This document shows positions 50,782-62,631 of a stretch of 64,000 bases of DNA, one piece after another (within the stretch, counting starts at the first letter, position 1; each line of letters opens with the position of its first letter). The position numbers and the translations under genes were made by a program. Origin of the DNA: Polynucleobacter hirudinilacicola (GTDB lineage Bacteria > Pseudomonadota > Gammaproteobacteria > Burkholderiales > Burkholderiaceae). A model generated the notes under the pieces. It had not been told where the DNA came from. It searched no databases and worked only from the letters and a program-made list of their open reading frames with translations. The stretch spans positions 186,001 through 250,000 of the forward strand of contig NZ_NAIA01000003.1 of the NCBI RefSeq assembly GCF_002192535.1, read 5' to 3'.

Positions 50782-51975
50782 ATGAATAAGCCAGCCAAAG
50801 CGATCGACACCCATGCAGTGATGTTCATCACCCAACGTCCAGACGTCATCATGGTCGAGGGCAAGGGTTCATGGTTAACGGACAACAATGGCAAACGGTA
50901 TTTAGATTTCTTGCAAGGTTGGGCTGTGAATTGCTTAGGTCACAGCAATTCTGGAATAGTCGAAGCACTCAACGCGCAAGCAAAAAAACTGATTAATCCA
51001 AGTCCAGCGTTTTATAACGAACCAATGATTGGTTTATCCAATCTGCTCACAGAAAATAGTTGCTTTGACAAAGTCTTTTTTGCTAACAGCGGCGCTGAAG
51101 CAAACGAGGGTGCTATCAAACTTGCGCGCAAATGGGGTCAACTCCATAAGAATGGTGCTTTTGAAATCATTACCTTTGATCACAGTTTTCATGGTCGTAC
51201 CATCGCAACCATGAGCGCCTCAGGCAAACCAGGCTGGGACACGATGTTTGCTCCACAAGTTGCTGGATTTCCAAAAGCAGATTTGAATGATTTGGATTCT
51301 GTCAAAAAACTGGTGACCGATAAAACCGTTGCAGTCATGCTTGAGCCAGTTCAAGGTGAAGGCGGTGTTATTCCTAGCACTAAAGAATTTATGCTTGAAC
51401 TGCGCAAGTTCACCAAAGAAAACAACATTCTTCTCATTGCCGATGAGGTGCAGGCAGGCTGCGGCCGTACTGGCACCCTCTTTGCCTATCAGCAATACGG
51501 GATTGAGCCAGACATCATGACTTTAGGTAAAGGTATTGGTGGTGGCGTTCCGCTGGCAGCCCTGATGGCTACCAATGCAGCGGCTTGCTTTGTGCCAGGC
51601 GACCAGGGCGGCACTTATAACGGCAATCCACTGATGACTGCTGTAGGCATTAGTGTGATTGAGCAACTATTGGCTCCAGGATTTTTAGATAGCGTCAAAG
51701 CTAAAGGTGAATTACTTAAATCAGAATTACTCAAGCTGGTTGCAGAATTTAATCTTGAGGGTGAGCGTGGTGAAGGTTTATTGCGTGCCCTCATGCTTGG
51801 CAAAGATACCGGTGGAAAATTGGTCGAGCTCGCTCGCGATCGAAGTCCTGAAGGTCTATTAATCAACTCACCAAGACCAAACTTATTACGCTTTATGCCT
51901 GCTTTGAATGTCAGTGAGGATGAGATTCGTCAGATGTGCGGCATGCTGCGTGAGCTACTCAAACAAACCGCTTAA
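50782..51975 (+). CDS. argD: Acetylornithine-type class III aminotransferase
   Basis: [43 protein letters not shown]. Confidence 0.92.
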   Translation: MNKPAKAIDTHAVMFITQRPDVIMVEGKGSWLTDNNGKRYLDFLQGWAVNCLGHSNSGIVEALNAQAKKLINPSPAFYNEPMIGLSNLLTENSCFDKVFFANSGAEANEGAIKLARKWGQLHKNGAFEIITFDHSFHGRTIATMSASGKPGWDTMFAPQVAGFPKADLNDLDSVKKLVTDKTVAVMLEPVQGEGGVIPSTKEFMLELRKFTKENNILLIADEVQAGCGRTGTLFAYQQYGIEPDIMTLGKGIGGGVPLAALMATNAAACFVPGDQGGTYNGNPLMTAVGISVIEQLLAPGFLDSVKAKGELLKSELLKLVAEFNLEGERGEGLLRALMLGKDTGGKLVELARDRSPEGLLINSPRPNLLRFMPALNVSEDEIRQMCGMLRELLKQTA

Positions 51976-52012
51976 GGCTATTTCCTAAGTAGGCTGTTCA
52001 CACTCTAGAGTC

Positions 52013-52108
52013 TTACAGCAACTCTTTACCAGAGCCGCTCAAGGAAATTAATCCACTTTCCATGACATAAGCGCGATTCGCCATACGCGCTAACTGGTGA
52101 TCAAACTT
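52013..52108 (-). pseudogene. C-terminal remnant of a LivF-like branched-chain amino-acid ABC transporter ATPase
   Basis: Minus-strand reading LKFDHQLARMANRAYVMESGLISLSGSGKELL* matches the end of LivF-type ATPases; no preceding ATPase ORF. Confidence 0.75.
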
Positions 52109-53049
52109 CAGTCGACTAAATTTTTAGGCAATGAAAATATAACGTCCTCGACTACGCCATCTAAGGCGCGAACATGTCGTGGACCAAATTCTTGAATACG
52201 CGCCACTATAGATTGCGCAAGGCTTTCAGGGGCTGATGCACCAGCAGTTAAGCCGATACGCTTTTTACCCACAAACCATTCGGGCCGCAGTTGCTCGGGG
52301 GCATCCACCATGTAAGAAGGTACGCCTAATTTTTCCGATAATTCTCTCAGGCGATTCGAGTTTGAACTTGCTGCACTTCCCACCACAATAACTAACTCCA
52401 CTTGTGGAGCCATAAATTTCACAGCATCTTGACGATTCTGAGTGGCATAACAAATATCTTGTTTACGCGGCTGAACAATATTAGGGAATTTTTTCGTGAG
52501 CGCCCCAACAATTTCTTTGGTTTCATCTACTGACAATGTAGTTTGGGTCACGAATGCAATCTTCTCATCGCTTGGGAAAGATAAAGATTGGACATCAGCA
52601 ATATTCTCAACCAGAAAGACTCCCTCTTTCACCTGGCCCATAGTTCCCTCAACCTCAGGGTGTCCTGCATGACCAATCATCAAAACAGTAAAGCCGTCTT
52701 TGCACATCTTGACCACTTCAAAATGCACCTTAGTGACCAATGGGCAAGTAGCGTCATACACCTGCAAGCCACGCTCTTGAGCATCTTTGCGTACCTCTTG
52801 AGAGACGCCATGAGCGCTGAACACCACGATTCCACCTTTAGGAACCTCATGCAGCTCTTCCACAAATACCGCGCCCTTCTCTCGCAATTCATTTACAACA
52901 TAAGCGTTATGAACAATTTCATGGCGTACATAAATTGGCGCGCCAAAACGGGTCAGAGCTTCATTCACAATATTGATTGCGCGATCAACGCCCGCACAAA
53001 AACCCCGGGGCTGGGCCATCAAAATTTCAAGCTTATCTGGATTAGTCAT
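52108..53049 (-). CDS. ispH: 4-hydroxy-3-methylbut-2-enyl diphosphate reductase
   Basis: LMAQPRGFCAGVDRAINIV; VYDATCPLVTKVH. Confidence 0.97.
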   Translation of the reverse strand: MTNPDKLEILMAQPRGFCAGVDRAINIVNEALTRFGAPIYVRHEIVHNAYVVNELREKGAVFVEELHEVPKGGIVVFSAHGVSQEVRKDAQERGLQVYDATCPLVTKVHFEVVKMCKDGFTVLMIGHAGHPEVEGTMGQVKEGVFLVENIADVQSLSFPSDEKIAFVTQTTLSVDETKEIVGALTKKFPNIVQPRKQDICYATQNRQDAVKFMAPQVELVIVVGSAASSNSNRLRELSEKLGVPSYMVDAPEQLRPEWFVGKKRIGLTAGASAPESLAQSIVARIQEFGPRHVRALDGVVEDVIFSLPKNLVD

Positions 53050-53052
53050 GTT

Positions 53053-53499
53053 TTAAAGAATCGCCACGATTTCTGCTTCAAAAGTAACGGGCCTACCGGC
53101 CAAGGGATGATTAAAGTCAAACCACGCACCTTCATCATTAATCGATTGCAAAACACCTGCATATTGAGCGCCGCCCGGCGCATTAAATTCAATCACATCG
53201 CCTGGATTAAATTCCGTATCGGCATCGCGACCTTCCTTCAGGGCATTCAAAGAAACCCATTGCACCAAATCTTCTTTGCGCTCGCCAAAACTCTCTTCCG
53301 GAGGTAGTAAAGCGCTTTTCTTCTCGCCAACCCCAAGCCCTAACAACACTTTCTCAAAACAAGGTGCAAATTGTCCAGAACCCATCAGAACCGTCGCAGG
53401 ACGATCAACAAAAGTATTGATGTAATCCTCCCCATTGGGCAAAGTGAGCCGATAGTTGAGGGTCAGGTAGGAATTCGGCAGAACGGCAAGCTTAGTCAT
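53053..53499 (-). CDS. FKBP-type peptidyl-prolyl isomerase (SlpA-like)
   Basis: MTKLAVLPNSYLTLNYRLTLPNGE; FEKVLLGLGVGEKKSALLPPEESFG. Confidence 0.88.
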   Translation of the reverse strand: MTKLAVLPNSYLTLNYRLTLPNGEDYINTFVDRPATVLMGSGQFAPCFEKVLLGLGVGEKKSALLPPEESFGERKEDLVQWVSLNALKEGRDADTEFNPGDVIEFNAPGGAQYAGVLQSINDEGAWFDFNHPLAGRPVTFEAEIVAIL

Positions 53500-53502
53500 A
53501 AG

Positions 53503-54222
53503 ATGATTGTATCTAGGCCAGCGAAAACTGTGCACTCCCCAATCACCAATTGGCCCAAAAATGAGCAGCCTCGGGAGAAATTGAGGATTCATGGCGCAGC
53601 CGCGCTTTCGGATGCAGAACTGCTCGCCATCTTTTTGCGTGTTGGTGTTCGGGGTAAAAGTGCAGTGGGTCTAGCAAAAGATTTACTTCACCATTTTGGA
53701 AGCCTCCCCCGCTTATTAGGCTGTAGTCGCGAAGAATTGACCCGCATCCATGGGATGGGGCTATCCAAATGGTCACAAATCCAAGCGGCTTATGAGTTGG
53801 TGAAGCGCAGTCTTGAGGAGGGTCTGGCCCAGGACTCTATCTTTTCCTCGCCAAGCCATGTCAGGGAGTTCTTGCAGGCCAAAATTGGTCGTTTGCCACA
53901 TGAGGTCTTCCTTTGCCTCTACCTGGACTCACGCCTTCATCTCATAGAGTGTCAGGAGCTATTTAGGGGGTCTATTACCCATACAGCGGTATATCCCCGA
54001 GAAATCCTGAAGGAGGCCCTTTCTAGAAACGCGAGCGCCCTCATCGTGGCCCATAACCACCCCAGTGGCAACCCATTACCAAGCGAGTCGGACCAAGATC
54101 TAACTAGAACCCTCCAAAATGCCCTGCAATTAGTGGATATTGCGCTTCTTGACCACTGCATAGTAAGCGGTAGTGGTTTTTTCTCTTTTTCGGACTCAGG
54201 CCTTATGAATATTAGCATTTAA
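53503..54222 (+). CDS. radC: RadC/JAB-domain DNA repair-associated protein
   Basis: HGAAALSDAELLAIFLRVG; ALIVAHNHPSGNPLPSESD. Confidence 0.95.
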   Translation: MIVSRPAKTVHSPITNWPKNEQPREKLRIHGAAALSDAELLAIFLRVGVRGKSAVGLAKDLLHHFGSLPRLLGCSREELTRIHGMGLSKWSQIQAAYELVKRSLEEGLAQDSIFSSPSHVREFLQAKIGRLPHEVFLCLYLDSRLHLIECQELFRGSITHTAVYPREILKEALSRNASALIVAHNHPSGNPLPSESDQDLTRTLQNALQLVDIALLDHCIVSGSGFFSFSDSGLMNISI

Positions 54223-54369
54223 TGGTAGTAATTACTAACTTATTGGCAATTTTAAATATTTTTCACCCATTTTGTCGTCTAAAGGCATAAGCCAAAGCCA
54301 TTTAGGGCTAGCCCAAAATAGGTTAGGACTGATACAATCTTCTCTTTTCGCAATTAATGGAGTTATGTC

Positions 54370-54603
54370 ATGGCAAAAGTTTGCCAAGTCACTGGGAAGA
54401 AGCCGATGGTTGGCAACAATGTATCCCATGCAAACAATAAAACGAAGCGTCGCTTTTTGCCGAATTTGCAAAACCGTCGCTTCTGGGTTGAATCTGAAAA
54501 CCGCTGGATTAGCTTGCGCTTAACCAATGCTGGTTTGCGCGTTATCGACAAGAACGGCATTGATGCTGTGTTGTCTGATCTACGTGCACGTGGCGAAATT
54601 TAA
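54370..54603 (+). CDS. rpmB: 50S ribosomal protein L28
   Basis: [38 protein letters not shown]. Confidence 0.97.
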   Translation: MAKVCQVTGKKPMVGNNVSHANNKTKRRFLPNLQNRRFWVESENRWISLRLTNAGLRVIDKNGIDAVLSDLRARGEI

Positions 54604-54614
54604 GGAGCGCACAA

Positions 54615-54782
54615 ATGGCTAAAGGCGGCAGAGAAAAAATCAAGTTAGAGTCATCAGCTGGTACTGGTCACTTCTACACTACTTCAAAAAACAAGCGTAC
54701 TAAGCCTGAGAAAATGGAGATCATGAAGTTTGATCCTACTATTCGCAAGCATGTTGCTTACAAAGAAACAAAGCTTAAGTAA
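54615..54782 (+). CDS. rpmG: 50S ribosomal protein L33 (below the ORF-track length cutoff)
   Basis: [55 protein letters not shown]. Confidence 0.96.
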   Translation: MAKGGREKIKLESSAGTGHFYTTSKNKRTKPEKMEIMKFDPTIRKHVAYKETKLK

Positions 54783-54800
54783 TTTACTTCAAGCAAATAA

Positions 54801-54827
54801 AAAACCCGCTTAGTTGCGGGTTTTTTA
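54801..54827 (+). terminator. Rho-independent terminator after rpmG
   Basis: AAAACCCGCTTAGTTGCGGGTTTTTTATT. Confidence 0.88.
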
Positions 54828-54868
54828 TTGCCTAAATCTTTTAACTCTTTACGCTTGCTCTCAACTCC

Positions 54869-56068
54869 TTAAGCGTAACGACGCAATCTTAATGAGAACT
54901 CGCGTAGACTGGTTAAGCCGCTATCTTCAGCGCGCTGGCACCACGCGTGCAGTTGTAAAACTAATTGCTCTCTGGTGGCGCTTGAACGACCCCAGATGGC
55001 TTGTAGATCGCGACGCATCTCAATCATCTTACGCAGTTGTGCATTGCTGGCCATGAGCTCTTCAAGCTTTGCCTTTTCATCATCGCTCAAGCGAGATTCA
55101 TCCTTAGACAACCAAGTACGAGCATCACTCAAATGAGATGCCAGAACTTGCATATGCTGCACTTCATTGCTAAAGAAATTGCGCAAGGTCTTACTGTAGC
55201 GCGCCATGATTTCATAACGATTTGCAATGATGGCCTCTAATGTATTTTGATCAGCAGGACGTAAATCACTCAGCACTGGTTTAGGTGAAGTCTTTTTCAC
55301 TGTTGCCAAACCAACAGCACTCATCATCTGAATATAGAGCCAACCAATATCAAACTCGTACCATTTATTTGATAACTTAGCGCTCGTAGCAAAGGTATGG
55401 TGATTGTTATGCAACTCTTCACCGCCAATCAAAATTCCCCAAGGCAAAATATTGGTAGAAGCATCTTCGCAATCAAAATTACGGTAGCCCCAGAAGTGGC
55501 CAATACCGTTAATCACACCAGCTGCAGTGATTGGGATCCATAACATTTGCACAGCCCAAACTGTTAGGCCGATACCGCCAAACAAAAATACATCGATGAT
55601 GAGCATGATGGCAACGCCCTGCCAAGAAAACTTGGAATAAATATTGCGTTCAAGCCAGTCATCGGGAGTGCCATGACCAAACTTCTCCATCGTCTCTTGA
55701 TTCTTGGCTTCACTTTTATAGAGCTCAGCACCCCGAGAAAGTACGGTACCAATTCCTAAAACTTGTGGACTATGTGGATCGTCGACGGTTTCACATTTGG
55801 CATGATGCTTGCGATGAATGGAGGCCCACTCCTTAGTCACCATGCCGGTAGTTAACCAGAGCCAAAACCGGAAAAAATGAGAAGCAATCGGATGCAGATC
55901 CAAGGCGCGATGAGCTTGGCAGCGATGCAAAAAGATGGTCACGGCAGCGATTGTGATGTGGGTTACCGCCAAGGTGAACAAGGTAATCTGCCACCAAGAC
56001 CAATCCAAGTAGCCATTTGCTAGCCAATTGAGGAATAAATCAAAACCTGAGCTTGAAACTGTATTCAA
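54869..56068 (-). CDS. Acyl-CoA/fatty acid desaturase
   Basis: Histidine boxes HRCQAHRALD, HRKHHAK, HNNHH. Confidence 0.92.
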   Translation of the reverse strand: MNTVSSSGFDLFLNWLANGYLDWSWWQITLFTLAVTHITIAAVTIFLHRCQAHRALDLHPIASHFFRFWLWLTTGMVTKEWASIHRKHHAKCETVDDPHSPQVLGIGTVLSRGAELYKSEAKNQETMEKFGHGTPDDWLERNIYSKFSWQGVAIMLIIDVFLFGGIGLTVWAVQMLWIPITAAGVINGIGHFWGYRNFDCEDASTNILPWGILIGGEELHNNHHTFATSAKLSNKWYEFDIGWLYIQMMSAVGLATVKKTSPKPVLSDLRPADQNTLEAIIANRYEIMARYSKTLRNFFSNEVQHMQVLASHLSDARTWLSKDESRLSDDEKAKLEELMASNAQLRKMIEMRRDLQAIWGRSSATREQLVLQLHAWCQRAEDSGLTSLREFSLRLRRYA

Positions 56069-56110
56069 AATTGAATCCTATTTAAGTAATAGCTCTTATT
56101 TTAGAGCTTT

Positions 56111-57655
56111 TTAGGTCTTTTTTGGCTTATCTTTCGCTAACTCTTCAGATTTTGGCTTTTCAGCCTTTTCAGGCTTGCTACCTTTTTTCTGGAAAACAGC
56201 CCCAAAAAAGCCATCGGTACCATGAATATGCGGCCATAACTGCCACCATGGATTATCCAGAGAGCAGCCTAAAGGTAATTTTTCCTTTGGAAACAGAGAC
56301 TTGAGAACTTCTGCGGCTGGAACAACCTCAAACTCCGGGTGTTTGGCCAGAAAATCTTCTGCAATTCCTTGATTTTCTTGGGGCAAAAGGCTGCAAGTGG
56401 CATAAACCAAGCGTCCACCGGGTTTTAACAAGCGAGCCGCTGAGGCCAAAATATTCATTTGCTTTTGGTTGAGCTCTAAAACCCCCACTGGTGTTTGACG
56501 CCATTTGAGATCTGGATTGCGCCTTAATGTGCCCATTCCACTGCAAGGGGCATCTACCAAGACCCGGTCAATCTTTCCAGCTAAACGTTTGATCTTGGCA
56601 TCATTCTCACTATCAATCCATACCGGATGAACGTTAGAGAGGCCGCTACGGGCTTGTCGTGGCTTTAAATTCGCTAGACGACGTTCAGATGTATCAAACG
56701 CATAAAGACGTCCGGTAGAACGCATCAGGGCACCAATCGCCAAAGTCTTACCACCCGCTCCAGCACAAAAGTCGACAACCATCTCACCACGCTTGGGGGC
56801 AAGCAAATACGCTAAGAGTTGACTACCCTCATCCTGAACTTCAAACATGCCTGCTTTAAATCCAGCAGTATTTTGCAAAGCAGGCTTGCCCATAATGCGC
56901 ACACCATCTGGCGCATAGGGAGTTGGAATGGCTTGATAACGACCACCTAATGCATTCATCTGCACGAGTAATTCTTCGCGATTCGTTTTCATGGTGTTTG
57001 CGCGCAAATCCAAAAGTGCTGGATGCATTAGTGACTTAGCCAACTCTTCACGAGTTTCTTCACCAGGATATTTTCCAAATGCATCCCATAACCACTCTGG
57101 CAAATTATTGCGAACCAAGGGGTTTAACGCGGCAGGATCTACCGTAGCAAAACGTTGCAGCCATTCATACTCACCTGGCTTGAGAACATGTGCTAAATCT
57201 GCAATGGCACTTTCTGCCCGATTCGCAGAGCCGAGTCCACCCTCAGACAGAGCAGACAGCAAACCCAATAGGGCTAATCGTCTAGCCTGGGACCCTTCAC
57301 CACTCGAGGCGAATTGTGAGAACTCATTTTTACGGCGCAAAATTGCGAATGCGCTCTCAGCAATTAATGCACGATCACGATTTCCGAGTTGTGGCTCAGC
57401 ACGAAAATAACGGCTTACTACGCGATCTGCGGGCTGCTCAAAACTAAGTAACTCAGGTAGCAATCTTTCCAAATGAATCGCATGCTGCGGCAACGCCTTG
57501 GCATTCGAGAAATTCTTTTGGCCTTCTGGCGCAATTAAATTACCGCTAGCATTACGTCGCTCTGGGCGACGAAGCGGATCTTTAGATTTGGCAGCGTAAC
57601 TTTTATGCGGAGCTAGTCTGTTTCCAGATTTGCGGGGTGGACGTTCTGCACTCAT
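56111..57655 (-). CDS. RsmB/NOP-family SAM-dependent RNA methyltransferase
   Basis: VVDFCAGAGGKTLAIGALM, VLVDAPCSGMGTLRRNPDLKWR, YATCSLLPQEN. Confidence 0.93.
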   Translation of the reverse strand: MSAERPPRKSGNRLAPHKSYAAKSKDPLRRPERRNASGNLIAPEGQKNFSNAKALPQHAIHLERLLPELLSFEQPADRVVSRYFRAEPQLGNRDRALIAESAFAILRRKNEFSQFASSGEGSQARRLALLGLLSALSEGGLGSANRAESAIADLAHVLKPGEYEWLQRFATVDPAALNPLVRNNLPEWLWDAFGKYPGEETREELAKSLMHPALLDLRANTMKTNREELLVQMNALGGRYQAIPTPYAPDGVRIMGKPALQNTAGFKAGMFEVQDEGSQLLAYLLAPKRGEMVVDFCAGAGGKTLAIGALMRSTGRLYAFDTSERRLANLKPRQARSGLSNVHPVWIDSENDAKIKRLAGKIDRVLVDAPCSGMGTLRRNPDLKWRQTPVGVLELNQKQMNILASAARLLKPGGRLVYATCSLLPQENQGIAEDFLAKHPEFEVVPAAEVLKSLFPKEKLPLGCSLDNPWWQLWPHIHGTDGFFGAVFQKKGSKPEKAEKPKSEELAKDKPKKT

Positions 57656-58281
57656 AATTTAAAAAATTGCGACTCTGGGGGTTGTAACTTCACTTGATTA
57701 CCTTCTATTCGCAATCGTCCATCAAGGAACCATTTTACGGCCCGTGGGTAAATCTGATGCTCAGCAGTTAAAACACGGGCTGCCAAGGTATCGGGATCAT
57801 CGCCATCCAGAACCGGAATGGAGGCTTGGCAAATAATCGGCCCCTCATCAACCCCTTCAGTGACAAAGTGGACTGTAGCGCCATGCTCCTTGACGCCAGC
57901 CTCTAAAGCCCGTTCATGGGTGTGCAAACCTGGGAATGCAGGCAAAAGGGCTGGGTGAATATTGACTAGGCGCCCCTCAAAATGGCGAATAAAGCCAGGA
58001 GTGAGAATTCTCATAAAACCGGCCAGCACCACTAAATCAGCCCTTAAAGCATCAATTTGCTCGATTAAGGCTGCATCAAAGGCTTCTCGAGAAGCATGCT
58101 CTTTGTGCTCCACGACCACAGCCGGAATACCCTGGGAGCGAGCAAAATCAAGGCCCTTAGCCGCTGAGTGATTGGCTATGACTCCCGCAAATTTGACTGG
58201 CCATTGCTCTTTTTGGGCAGTTTTAACAATGGCCTCGAAATTGGATCCGCGGCCCGAGATTAAGGTAACGATAGAAAGCAT
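57652..58281 (-). CDS. purN: Phosphoribosylglycinamide formyltransferase
   Basis: MLSIVTLISGRGSNFEAI; NIHPALLPAFPGLHTHERAL. Confidence 0.95.
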   Translation of the reverse strand: MLSIVTLISGRGSNFEAIVKTAQKEQWPVKFAGVIANHSAAKGLDFARSQGIPAVVVEHKEHASREAFDAALIEQIDALRADLVVLAGFMRILTPGFIRHFEGRLVNIHPALLPAFPGLHTHERALEAGVKEHGATVHFVTEGVDEGPIICQASIPVLDGDDPDTLAARVLTAEHQIYPRAVKWFLDGRLRIEGNQVKLQPPESQFFKL

Positions 58282-58320
58282 GCCCACAATATAATTGATG
58301 GCTACCCTGAAAGCGATTTT

Positions 58321-59271
58321 GTGAACGTATTCCGTGGCCCGACCCAGTTTTCTGCAGGACCTGCTTGTGCCCTCAGCATCGGTAATTTCGATGGCGTGCA
58401 CAGGGGTCATCGCGCCCTACTGAAACAGCTCGTGGATGGCGCCAAGGAGCGGGGTCTAGTAAGTTGCGTCATGACCTTCGAGCCACACCCAAAAGAATTC
58501 TTCTCGCCAGAGCAAGCACCGCCGCGCATTCTGAATCTACGCGACAAACTTGCTGCCTTAACCGAACTCGGAATTGACCGTGTCATGGTGGAGCATTTCA
58601 ATGCAGCATTTGCTCGACTCACTCCAGAAGAATTTGTTTCAGAAATTATTGTGAAGCGCCTGAACGCCAAATGGATTTTGATTGGCGATGATTTTTGCTA
58701 CGGCGCAAAACGTGCAGGCAATTTTTCCAGCCTTAAGGCTGCAGGCGAAAAATATGGTTTTGAGGTTTCTAGCATTCAAACTATTTTGGAGGATGGCGAG
58801 CGAATTTCAAGTTCCGCATTACGTACCGCACTTGCCAACGGTGATATGAGCCTAGCTGAAAAATTATTAGGTCGTCCCTATGCAATTTCTGGCCATGTCA
58901 TTCATGGACGGCAATTAGGCCGCAAACTTGGCTTCCCTACTTTGAATCTTGCCGTTGCTAATCACCTACATCACCGCAAACCAGCAACTAGTGGAATTTT
59001 TGCTGCGCAAGTCTTGGGCCTCAGCGAAAAGCCCTTACCCGCTGTAGCTAGCCTGGGTGTTAGGCCCACAGTAGAAGATGAAGGACGCGTGCTACTTGAG
59101 ACGCATATCTTTGATTACCAACAAGATGTCTACGGAAAAATTATTACCGTAGAGCTCTTAGAAAAAATTCGTGACGAGGCTAAGTATGATGACCTCGACA
59201 CCCTCACAAATGCAATTGCAGCAGATGCAAAGCATGCCAGAAATTATTTCCAGAAAAAAGCTTATGTCTGA
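58321..59271 (+). CDS. ribF: Bifunctional riboflavin kinase/FAD synthetase
   Basis: [44 protein letters not shown]. Confidence 0.96.
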   Translation: MNVFRGPTQFSAGPACALSIGNFDGVHRGHRALLKQLVDGAKERGLVSCVMTFEPHPKEFFSPEQAPPRILNLRDKLAALTELGIDRVMVEHFNAAFARLTPEEFVSEIIVKRLNAKWILIGDDFCYGAKRAGNFSSLKAAGEKYGFEVSSIQTILEDGERISSSALRTALANGDMSLAEKLLGRPYAISGHVIHGRQLGRKLGFPTLNLAVANHLHHRKPATSGIFAAQVLGLSEKPLPAVASLGVRPTVEDEGRVLLETHIFDYQQDVYGKIITVELLEKIRDEAKYDDLDTLTNAIAADAKHARNYFQKKAYV

Positions 59272-62122
59272 AAAAGAAAACTCTTATCCCGTTAATCTTC
59301 TTGATACCGTATTTCCAATGCGAGGAGATCTAGCGAAGCGTGAACCACAATGGGTTGCTCAATGGCAAAAAAATAAGCTCTACGAAAAAATTCGTGCGGC
59401 ACATGCCAATCAACCGAAGTTCATCTTGCATGATGGTCCCCCATATGCAAACGGTGATATTCATATTGGTCATGCCGTTAATAAAATCCTAAAAGACATG
59501 ATTGTTAAATCTCGTTGGTTGATGGGTTTTGACTCTGTATATGTTCCTGGCTGGGATTGCCATGGCATGCCAATTGAGATTCAGATTGAAAAGCAGTTTG
59601 GGAAAAATCTTCCGACTGCTGAAGTGCAATCCAAAGCCCGTGCCTATGCCCAAGTGCAGGTCGACAAACAGAAAAAAGACTTTGAGCGATTAGGTGTTCT
59701 CGGAGATTGGAATAACCCTTATCTCACCATGAACTATCGCAATGAGGCCGATGAAATTCGTGCCTTAGGCAAGATCTGGGAAAAAGGATACGTCTTCCGT
59801 GGCCTCAAACCAGTGAACTGGTGCTTTGACTGCGGCTCGGCCCTAGCAGAAGCTGAAGTGGAGTACCAAGATAAGACAGACCCAACCGTTGATGTTGGTT
59901 TTGCCTTTGATGACGCTCAGCGTCCACAGCTTGCCAAAGCGTTTGGGCTGTCAGAACTTCCCAATAAGCCTGGTCAGATTGTGATCTGGACTACAACCCC
60001 TTGGACCATTCCTGCAAACCAAGCAATGAACGTTCACCCGGATCTGACTTATGCGTTGGTAGATGTTGGCGATAAGTTATTAATCCTAGCAAAAGATCGG
60101 GTTGAAACTTGCCTACAAGACTATGGCCTCGAAGGCAAAGTGATTGCAACGTGTACTGGCGCTCAATTAGCAAATATTTCTTTCTGGCATCCGCTCGCGC
60201 CATTGCATGAAGGCTATCAACGTCTTTCACCAATTTATCCAGCCGAGTACGTCACACTAGACACTGGTACGGGTATTGTTCACTCTGCACCTGCCTATGG
60301 CGAAGAAGACTTTAAGTCTTGCAAAGCAAACAAACTAGCTGATAAAGACATTCTCAATCCAGTTATGGGTAATGGCGTATATGCATCATGGTTACCGCTC
60401 TTTGCTAACGAGTACATCTGGAAAGCAAATCCCAAGATTGTGGAAGCTATGCGTGAAGCTGGCAGCTTGCTCCGCGATAAAACCTATACCCACTCGTATA
60501 TGCATTGCTGGCGTCATAAGTCACCCATCATCTATCGCGCTACTTCGCAGTGGTTTGCAAGTATGGATAAGAAACCGTCCGATGGTAAAGCGAGCTTGCG
60601 TGAGACTGCATTAGCAGGCATTAATAGCACTGAGTTCTTCCCAGCCTGGGGCAAGCAACGTTTGCACAGCATGATCGCCAATCGCCCTGACTGGACTTTG
60701 TCACGTCAGCGCCAATGGGGTGTACCCATGGCTTTCTTTGTTCATAAAGAAAGTGGTGAGCCGCATCCACGTACTGTTGAGCTACTTGAAGAAGTAGCTA
60801 AGCGCGTAGAAAAAGATGGTATTGAAGCCTGGCAAAAATTAGAGCTTGCTGAACTACTCGGTGATGAAGCCACTCAATACGAAAAGAATCGTGACACTCT
60901 AGATGTCTGGTTTGATTCCGGCACAACACACTGGCATGTGATCCGCGGCTCGCACCGTAATGAGCTTCTTACGGCTGATGCAGAAACCCCCAATGGACGC
61001 CTAGCTGATTTATACCTCGAAGGCTCAGATCAACACCGCGGCTGGTTCCATTCTTCCTTACTGACTGGCGCAATGCTTGATGGTAAGCCACCTTATAAAG
61101 CGCTCCTCACCCACGGATTTACTGTTGACGGCCAAGGTCGCAAGATGAGCAAGTCTGTCGGCAACGTCATTGCTCCACAGCAAGTTGCCGACAAGCTCGG
61201 TGCTGAAATTATTCGGCTTTGGGTAGCCTCAACTGACTACTCTGGTGAAATGACGATCTCGGATGAGATTCTCAAACGGGTTACTGAGAGTTATCGTCGC
61301 ATTCGCAACACACTACGCTTCTTATTAGCCAATCTCTCTGATTTTGATCCTAGCAAACATGCTATGCCTACTGAGCAATGGTTGGAAATTGATCGCTATG
61401 CCATCGCATTAGCAAACCAAATCCAGGGTGATGTTGAAGCGCACTACAAAGCATATGAATTTCATCCGGCTGTAGCTCGCATGCTGTCATTCTGCTCAGA
61501 AGATTTGGGCGGATTCTATTTGGATATTCTAAAAGATCGCCTCTATACCAGTGCACCCGACTCACCTGATCGTCGTGCGGCACAGAATGCTTTATTCCAT
61601 ATCACCCGTAATCTTCTAAAGTGGCTTGCCCCATTCCTCTCCTTTACCGCAGAAGAAGCATGGCAGGATTTTCCACATGGTGCAGGCAATAAGGCAGAGT
61701 CGATCTTCATGGAAGAGTTTGCCAGCTTCCCTGAAATTGCTAATGCAAATGAGTTGATCGATAAGTGGAACCGTATCCGCGAAATCCGCTCTGAAGTCAC
61801 CAAAGCAATTGAAGTGGAGCGTGAAGCTGGCAATGTTGGCTCATCACTACAGGCTGAACTGACTATTAAAGTTGGAGATGTGGACTTTGCAATCCTGCAT
61901 TCACTTGAGGATGACTTACGCTTTGTAACGATTACTTCAAGTGCCAATATTGAACTCAGTAATGAAGGTCTAGAGGTCTTAGTGCGCGGCAGTCAATACA
62001 AGAAGTGTGGTCGCTGCTGGCATCACACCAAAGATGTCGGTAGTAATGCAGATCATCCTGAACTCTGTGGTCGCTGTATTAGCAATCTTTTTGGCGATGG
62101 TGATCACCGCCTCTTTGCTTAA
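59264..62122 (+). CDS. ileS: Isoleucyl-tRNA synthetase
   Basis: [37 protein letters not shown]-terminal CGRCWHH..CGRC zinc motif. Confidence 0.97.
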   Translation: MSEKENSYPVNLLDTVFPMRGDLAKREPQWVAQWQKNKLYEKIRAAHANQPKFILHDGPPYANGDIHIGHAVNKILKDMIVKSRWLMGFDSVYVPGWDCHGMPIEIQIEKQFGKNLPTAEVQSKARAYAQVQVDKQKKDFERLGVLGDWNNPYLTMNYRNEADEIRALGKIWEKGYVFRGLKPVNWCFDCGSALAEAEVEYQDKTDPTVDVGFAFDDAQRPQLAKAFGLSELPNKPGQIVIWTTTPWTIPANQAMNVHPDLTYALVDVGDKLLILAKDRVETCLQDYGLEGKVIATCTGAQLANISFWHPLAPLHEGYQRLSPIYPAEYVTLDTGTGIVHSAPAYGEEDFKSCKANKLADKDILNPVMGNGVYASWLPLFANEYIWKANPKIVEAMREAGSLLRDKTYTHSYMHCWRHKSPIIYRATSQWFASMDKKPSDGKASLRETALAGINSTEFFPAWGKQRLHSMIANRPDWTLSRQRQWGVPMAFFVHKESGEPHPRTVELLEEVAKRVEKDGIEAWQKLELAELLGDEATQYEKNRDTLDVWFDSGTTHWHVIRGSHRNELLTADAETPNGRLADLYLEGSDQHRGWFHSSLLTGAMLDGKPPYKALLTHGFTVDGQGRKMSKSVGNVIAPQQVADKLGAEIIRLWVASTDYSGEMTISDEILKRVTESYRRIRNTLRFLLANLSDFDPSKHAMPTEQWLEIDRYAIALANQIQGDVEAHYKAYEFHPAVARMLSFCSEDLGGFYLDILKDRLYTSAPDSPDRRAAQNALFHITRNLLKWLAPFLSFTAEEAWQDFPHGAGNKAESIFMEEFASFPEIANANELIDKWNRIREIRSEVTKAIEVEREAGNVGSSLQAELTIKVGDVDFAILHSLEDDLRFVTITSSANIELSNEGLEVLVRGSQYKKCGRCWHHTKDVGSNADHPELCGRCISNLFGDGDHRLFA

Positions 62123-62133
62123 TAGCTAAATTT

Positions 62134-62622
62134 ATGAGCCTGGCATACCTACGCTATCTCGCAATTGCACTGATTACCTTGCTCTTGGATCAATTGAGTA
62201 AATGGTCAGCATTAAGTAATTTGCAGCTGGGTGTACCAGAGCCAGTCCTTCCTTTTATGAATTGGCTCCTCCTGTTTAATCCTGGAGCAGCATTTTCTTT
62301 TTTAGCGGAAGGCTCTGGTTGGCAACGCTGGTTCTTTACTATTATTGGCCTAGCAGCCTGCGTTTATATCCTCTGGCTGCTGCGCAAAAGTCTCAATGAC
62401 AAAATGCTATGCGTATCGCTAAGCCTAATCCTAGGAGGTGCTCTTGGCAATGTTTTAGATCGCGTCATGTATGGAGCCGTCGTTGACTTTATTGATCTGT
62501 ATTACTCAAGTTGGCATTGGCCCGCCTTCAATATTGCCGATAGCGCCATTTGCATTGGTGCTGGCCTCATCATTTGGGGCGAATTACGCAAGTCATTTGG
62601 CAAATCCGCCCAATCCCATTAA
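62134..62622 (+). CDS. lspA: Lipoprotein signal peptidase II
   Basis: LLFNPGAAFSFLA; GNVLDRVMYGAVVDFI; FNIADSAICIG. Confidence 0.95.
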   Translation: MSLAYLRYLAIALITLLLDQLSKWSALSNLQLGVPEPVLPFMNWLLLFNPGAAFSFLAEGSGWQRWFFTIIGLAACVYILWLLRKSLNDKMLCVSLSLILGGALGNVLDRVMYGAVVDFIDLYYSSWHWPAFNIADSAICIGAGLIIWGELRKSFGKSAQSH

Positions 62623-62631
62623 GCTGGCGCC

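Noticed and set aside
52588-53307. 239-aa plus-strand ORF antisense to ispH and the FKBP gene
   Set aside because: Both minus-strand genes are well-supported conserved families; composition of the antisense frame is not protein-like.
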